The translations under genes and the position numbers were made by a program. Below are positions 60,412 through 64,000 of a stretch of DNA of 64,000 bases, piece by piece. The notes beneath the pieces were generated by a model. The model was not told the origin of the DNA and searched no databases. It saw nothing but the letters and a program-made list of their open reading frames with translations. The stretch's first letter is position 1. The number at the start of each line of letters is the position of its first letter. This DNA comes from Hamiltosporidium tvaerminnensis (taxonomy: Eukaryota > Microsporidia > Dubosqiidae), in the NCBI GenBank assembly GCA_022605425.2, contig JAKIMF020000013.1:806001-870000 (forward strand), written 5' to 3'.

Positions 60412-61590
60412 ATGAGTTGTAGAAAATTTGAAGCACCTCGTCACGGTTCATTAGGTTTCTGTCCAAGAAGACGTGCAAAGAATATAAGACCACCTGTCTC
60501 TTCATTTCCTACAGACACACTTTCAAAAAAACCACATTTAACAGCTTTTCTAGCTTTTAAAGCTGGTATGTCTCATGTGGTTCGAATGACAGAAAAATCT
60601 GTTTTAAAACGTTCTGTTGCCACTGTCACTTCTTCAGAAGTACTTGATGCAGTTACTTATATAGAATCACCACCAATGGTTGGATTTGGTTTGGTTGGTT
60701 ACAAAAATACTATTTATGGTCTTAAAAGGACAGGTTGTGTTCTTTCTCAGCATTTGAGTGAAAGTGTCCACCGTAGAATGACTCGAAACTTTTATCGATA
60801 CCGAACCTCTAAGAACAGTCATACTCTTAAAAATAATCCAAATAATTTATCAGAAGAAATACAAAAAATAAAAGAAAATAGCGATTCTATTAGAATTTTA
60901 GTACATACGCAGGTAGAAAAAATACCGAATTTAAAAACTAAGAAAGCAAATATAGCAGAGATACAAATTAATGGAGGAAATATTCAAGAGAAAGTAGAAT
61001 TTGTTTTAAGTAAAATGGAAAAGGAAATAAAAGTAGAAGAAGTATTTGAAACACAAGAGAGTATTGATGTTATTGGTGTTACTAAAGGTAAAGGATTTGA
61101 AGGAGTAACTAAAAGATTTGGAACAAGAATTTTACCTAGAAAAACACGTAAAGGTATTAGAAAGGTAGCCTGTATAGGTGCATGGCATCCAGCAGGTGTT
61201 CTGTCTACAGTACCAAGGGCTGGACAGATGGGATTCCATAGAAGAACAATGACTAATTTACAGGTTTATATGATAGGAAATGGACATAAAGAATTTAACA
61301 CTGAATATGATTTAACAGTTAAAGGAATAAATCCGATGGGTGGATTTCCACATTACGGAAATATAAATAATGATTTTGTTATGGTAAAAGGAAGTATCAT
61401 GGGACCAAGAAAGAGAGTTGTTGTTTTAAGGAAGAGTTTGAGTAAAGAGAAACCTAAATTAGAAAATGTGATTTTGAAGTTTGTGGATACGAGTTCTAAG
61501 ATTGGGCATGGAAGGTTTCAGACGAGTGGAGAGAAAAAAGAGTTTTATGGGATTCTTAAGAAGGATGTTAAGGCAGGAGGGAATGAATAA
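60412..61590 (+). CDS. RPL3: Large-subunit ribosomal protein uL3
   Basis: The 392-residue product is a near full-length uL3, which lines the peptidyl-transferase region of the large ribosomal subunit. It starts with the typical MSCRKFEAPRHGSLGFCPRR, and has HLTAFLAFKAGMSH (42-55), DVIGVTKGKGFEGVTKRFGT (219-238), the tryptophan-finger segment VACIGAWHPAG (252-262, Trp258) and RAGQMGFHRRT (269-279). It is intronless, as usual in microsporidia. The start is fixed by the conserved N-terminus and a CCC motif 6 bases upstream. AATAAA overlaps the stop (61586-61591), a compact polyadenylation signal. Residue 246 is Arg in KTRKG, where the KTHRG of yeast and human uL3 has a His (yeast His243). Otherwise it looks functional. 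Confidence 0.98.
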   Translation: MSCRKFEAPRHGSLGFCPRRRAKNIRPPVSSFPTDTLSKKPHLTAFLAFKAGMSHVVRMTEKSVLKRSVATVTSSEVLDAVTYIESPPMVGFGLVGYKNTIYGLKRTGCVLSQHLSESVHRRMTRNFYRYRTSKNSHTLKNNPNNLSEEIQKIKENSDSIRILVHTQVEKIPNLKTKKANIAEIQINGGNIQEKVEFVLSKMEKEIKVEEVFETQESIDVIGVTKGKGFEGVTKRFGTRILPRKTRKGIRKVACIGAWHPAGVLSTVPRAGQMGFHRRTMTNLQVYMIGNGHKEFNTEYDLTVKGINPMGGFPHYGNINNDFVMVKGSIMGPRKRVVVLRKSLSKEKPKLENVILKFVDTSSKIGHGRFQTSGEKKEFYGILKKDVKAGGNE

Positions 61591-61919
61591 AATATTTAAG
61601 GATTTAAAATTTTGTTATTTTATTTAATTGTTGTTTGGTTTATTTAATTGTTATTTGGTTTATTGTTTGGTTTAAAGTATTATTTATTTTGTTGTTTGGT
61701 CTTGTTTAGTTAATTTTTATTTATTTTGTTTTATTTATTTTTTTGTACTCTTTCTTTAATTTATCTAATTAATCGATTATTTATTTATTTAATTTAATTA
61801 ATTAATCGATATTTTATTTATTTCCTAATAAAAAATTATATGTAAATACAGTTTTTAAATTTAAAATTATATTTTATAGTCTTTAGTTTTTAGGTATAGA
61901 TTTCCAATTTATTTATTCT
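61591..61919. other. A+T-rich spacer
   Basis: TTATTTGGTTTATTGTTTGG-type simple sequence follows uL3; no gene is seen. Confidence 0.5.
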
Positions 61920-62636
61920 TTATTTTAAAGTATCCCATCTTTTTAGAATAGGGGCAAGTGTTATATTTTTTTTAGTGACATTAACGCAGTTCTAGGTTTA
62001 CATAAATAGGTATTCTTAAAACTTTCATCAGTATATCTTGTGATATTGACATTCCAAGGTCTTTCATATAAAAGATTAGACTCGATTTATATTCGAGGCA
62101 GTTACCCGGAGTTCATTAATGTCCGTTGCATGGAGTGTGATTTAGGCCGAAGCCCCCCATGGGATCCCCCGAGATATGCAGCATTCTCACTTACTTTACA
62201 CCTTCTGAACCCAATAAACTTTTAGCCAAGATATATTTCCGAGACATACTTGAGTGTCGATCTAAAAGCTGCAATATCATGCCACTATATAACTTTCCAT
62301 CTAGCTCTCCCGGCTTTGAACGAATTTATTTTTTTCCTATACGCTATGTATTCTAACCCGAGTGAGCAAGGCTAGGTTTCCTCCATGCTTTTACATGGCA
62401 ATTACCTACGATTCACCTGCGGTCTTCAATCTGGTTACATAAAAAACTACAAATTAATTTGTAGAAAAAGTTTCTCCATTTCATAGACCTCTTTTTCTCA
62501 TCCAAATTCCCATGGAGCAACCGAAGATGTAGTTGGTTTTATTCCCATTAAAAATCCAAACAATGATCCTCATAGATTAATCTCGCATACTCATTGCCAA
62601 GCAGATAATATTTTATGTGGTTATCTTCCCTCCACT
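61920..62636 (+). mobile_element. 726-bp repeat family, copy G
   Basis: It starts TTATTTTAAAGTATCCCATC and ends CTTCCCTCCACT. It is more diverged than B, D and F but keeps GAGGCAGTTACCCGGAGTTC (~62095), AACCCGAGTGAGCAAGGCTA (~62356) and CTACAAATTAATTTGTAG (~62445). The short frames at 62040-62225 and 62159-62356 lie within it and are not conserved. Confidence 0.9.
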
Positions 62637-62941
62637 ATGAGGCTATATATCCAAAACTATTTTATGCTTAAATTCAAGAGAAATACTTTTTTTTTTGATT
62701 TTATAGTTACGTTTTGAGAAAGATTTGTAATTTTAAGTATCAAAAGCGATTGTACGTATATTGGAGCGAAGGTCAATAATGAATATAAAATATTTGTAAG
62801 AAGATATTTCCTATCAATAAAGAAATAAAATAAAAAATTATGATTGTGTTTCTAAAGAAAGTTCGGTAAAGCTTTTTTTTATCTTTTTTAAAGTGTAAGA
62901 GTGAATGCATTTTATAGAATAAAAGAAATATAGAAAATATG

Positions 62942-63800
62942 CTAATAAACTGAAATAAGTTGTACCATTATAATAAAATTATGAGTTTCACGATTTTTCT
63001 TTCTTTTAAATAAAATTTTTACAATCTTGACCACTTCATTATCTTTTTCTAAATCCAAGTCTTCATTCATGTTTATATTCTCCTCCTCTAGTATGGTTGC
63101 ACTATCTAAAATATTAGGTAAATTTTTTTTATTTTGTATTTTAAGACATATGCCTTGTTGCCTACTGTTTTTAAAAAAAATATGTTGGTTTTTTATGCTT
63201 TCAGCACACTTTAATAGTACGTAATGACGTTTTTTCCCAGTTCTCTTTTCAGAATTTAGGCTCAACTTAAGTCCTCTTCTTCGATTATCCGAAATTGTTT
63301 TTGTTGCCTTCTTAATACTATGAATTAAAGCCATGCCTTTACATCTGTAGGTATTTTTAGTCTTACAACATAAGTCTTAAGGTATTCTGTTACCCTACCG
63401 TGTCAAGCTATACTATAAGGAATTTACTCCTATTACATTTATAAATAAGACCAGAACTACTCGCCTTAATGCCATATTTCTTAAGCTTCTCTGCTTCAAC
63501 TATTCGAAGTAAATGTTTAAGTTGTTCCTACTTAAGAGATTTATCTTATCATTTCTTCTTTCCTAAAATAAATATTCGGGTCAATTACACCGAATCTTGA
63601 CATCGGTTTTTTACTTTGGTATCTACTATTATTTCTAAATACTTATTATCAAAAATATATTGAACAGAGTGATCCCAATATATTTCAAAGACTTAAATTT
63701 ATATATTTTTAGTAGGAGTAAGTGATTCTATTTTACTACTTCATTTTATCGGCTATTAAAGTCATTAACAAGTATTTTTTTACATCTCGTTGCCTAGTAA
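62942..63800 (-). pseudogene. Unresolved, probably decayed coding region
   Basis: The minus frame 63334-62942 (130 residues) begins MALIHSIKKATKTISDNRRR, is basic in its first half and acidic near residues 80-100 (EEENINMNEDLDLEKDNE). Upstream in other minus frames are protein-like pieces, RIVEAEKLKKYGIKASSSGL (~63460) and EYLKTYVVRLKIPTDVKAWL (~63360-63330), separated by stops. The pieces suggest one longer gene broken by frameshifts. No family is recognised; a transposon remnant is possible. Confidence 0.35.
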
Positions 63801-64000
63801 TCTAATATTTTCCTAAAAGTGCTGCTGTGTCTACATATATTTCTATCTCGAGTATAACAGAAAATTGTTATGCATGTAGTCTCACACTTCTATTTTTAAA
63901 TATTTTAAGAGGTCATTTACACTTAACAGCTCATTATTTCTACGATTATATTTAAACTAGACGTAAGCTCGTAGAAACGAACTTTCTTTTATATGCATAA

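Overview
The window looks like a microsporidian (fungal-relative parasite) contig of the large, A+T-rich, transposon-laden kind. The only housekeeping gene recognised with certainty, ribosomal protein uL3, is compact and intronless. Three other probable genes besides uL3 carry a short CCC-type motif just upstream of the ATG, the start signature described for microsporidia. No rRNA, tRNA, CRISPR or bacterial signal was seen. The genus cannot be fixed from sequence alone; an aquatic-host microsporidium with an expanded genome is a reasonable guess.

Layout. 1-2842: a long open minus-strand reverse transcriptase ORF of a non-LTR retrotransposon, running off the left edge. 2.8-32 kb: a very A+T-rich gene desert holding copies of two repeat families (a ~726-bp family and a ~225-bp SINE-like family that share a 3' tail) and an inverted pair of a ~240-bp module. 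32.1-35.3 kb: a decayed relic of the same retrotransposon type as at 1-2842. 37.9-41.2 kb: a decayed RTE-like LINE with endonuclease and RT remnants, interrupted by a SINE-like copy. 41.4-46.3 kb: arrays of an AACACCC/GGGTGTT motif flanking, and also inside, a leucine-rich-repeat gene. 46.9-48.0 kb: a degenerate protein kinase with a frameshift. 48.3-49.7 kb: two ~700-bp repeats in inverted orientation. 50-54.7 kb: desert with two SINE-like copies and a coding relic. 55-61.6 kb: an unidentified serine/threonine-rich protein, a PSP1-domain protein with a large low-complexity insert, and uL3, separated by microsatellites. 61.9-64 kb: another 726-bp family copy and an unresolved decayed coding stretch.

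The genes do not form a recognisable pathway. The main story is genome expansion: three LINE bodies in different states of decay, non-autonomous repeats nested in one another, and short repeats that have spread into reading frames (the LRR gene, and perhaps the PSP1 gene and a small ORF). The left 41 kb has no convincing host gene; the right 20 kb has five to seven.
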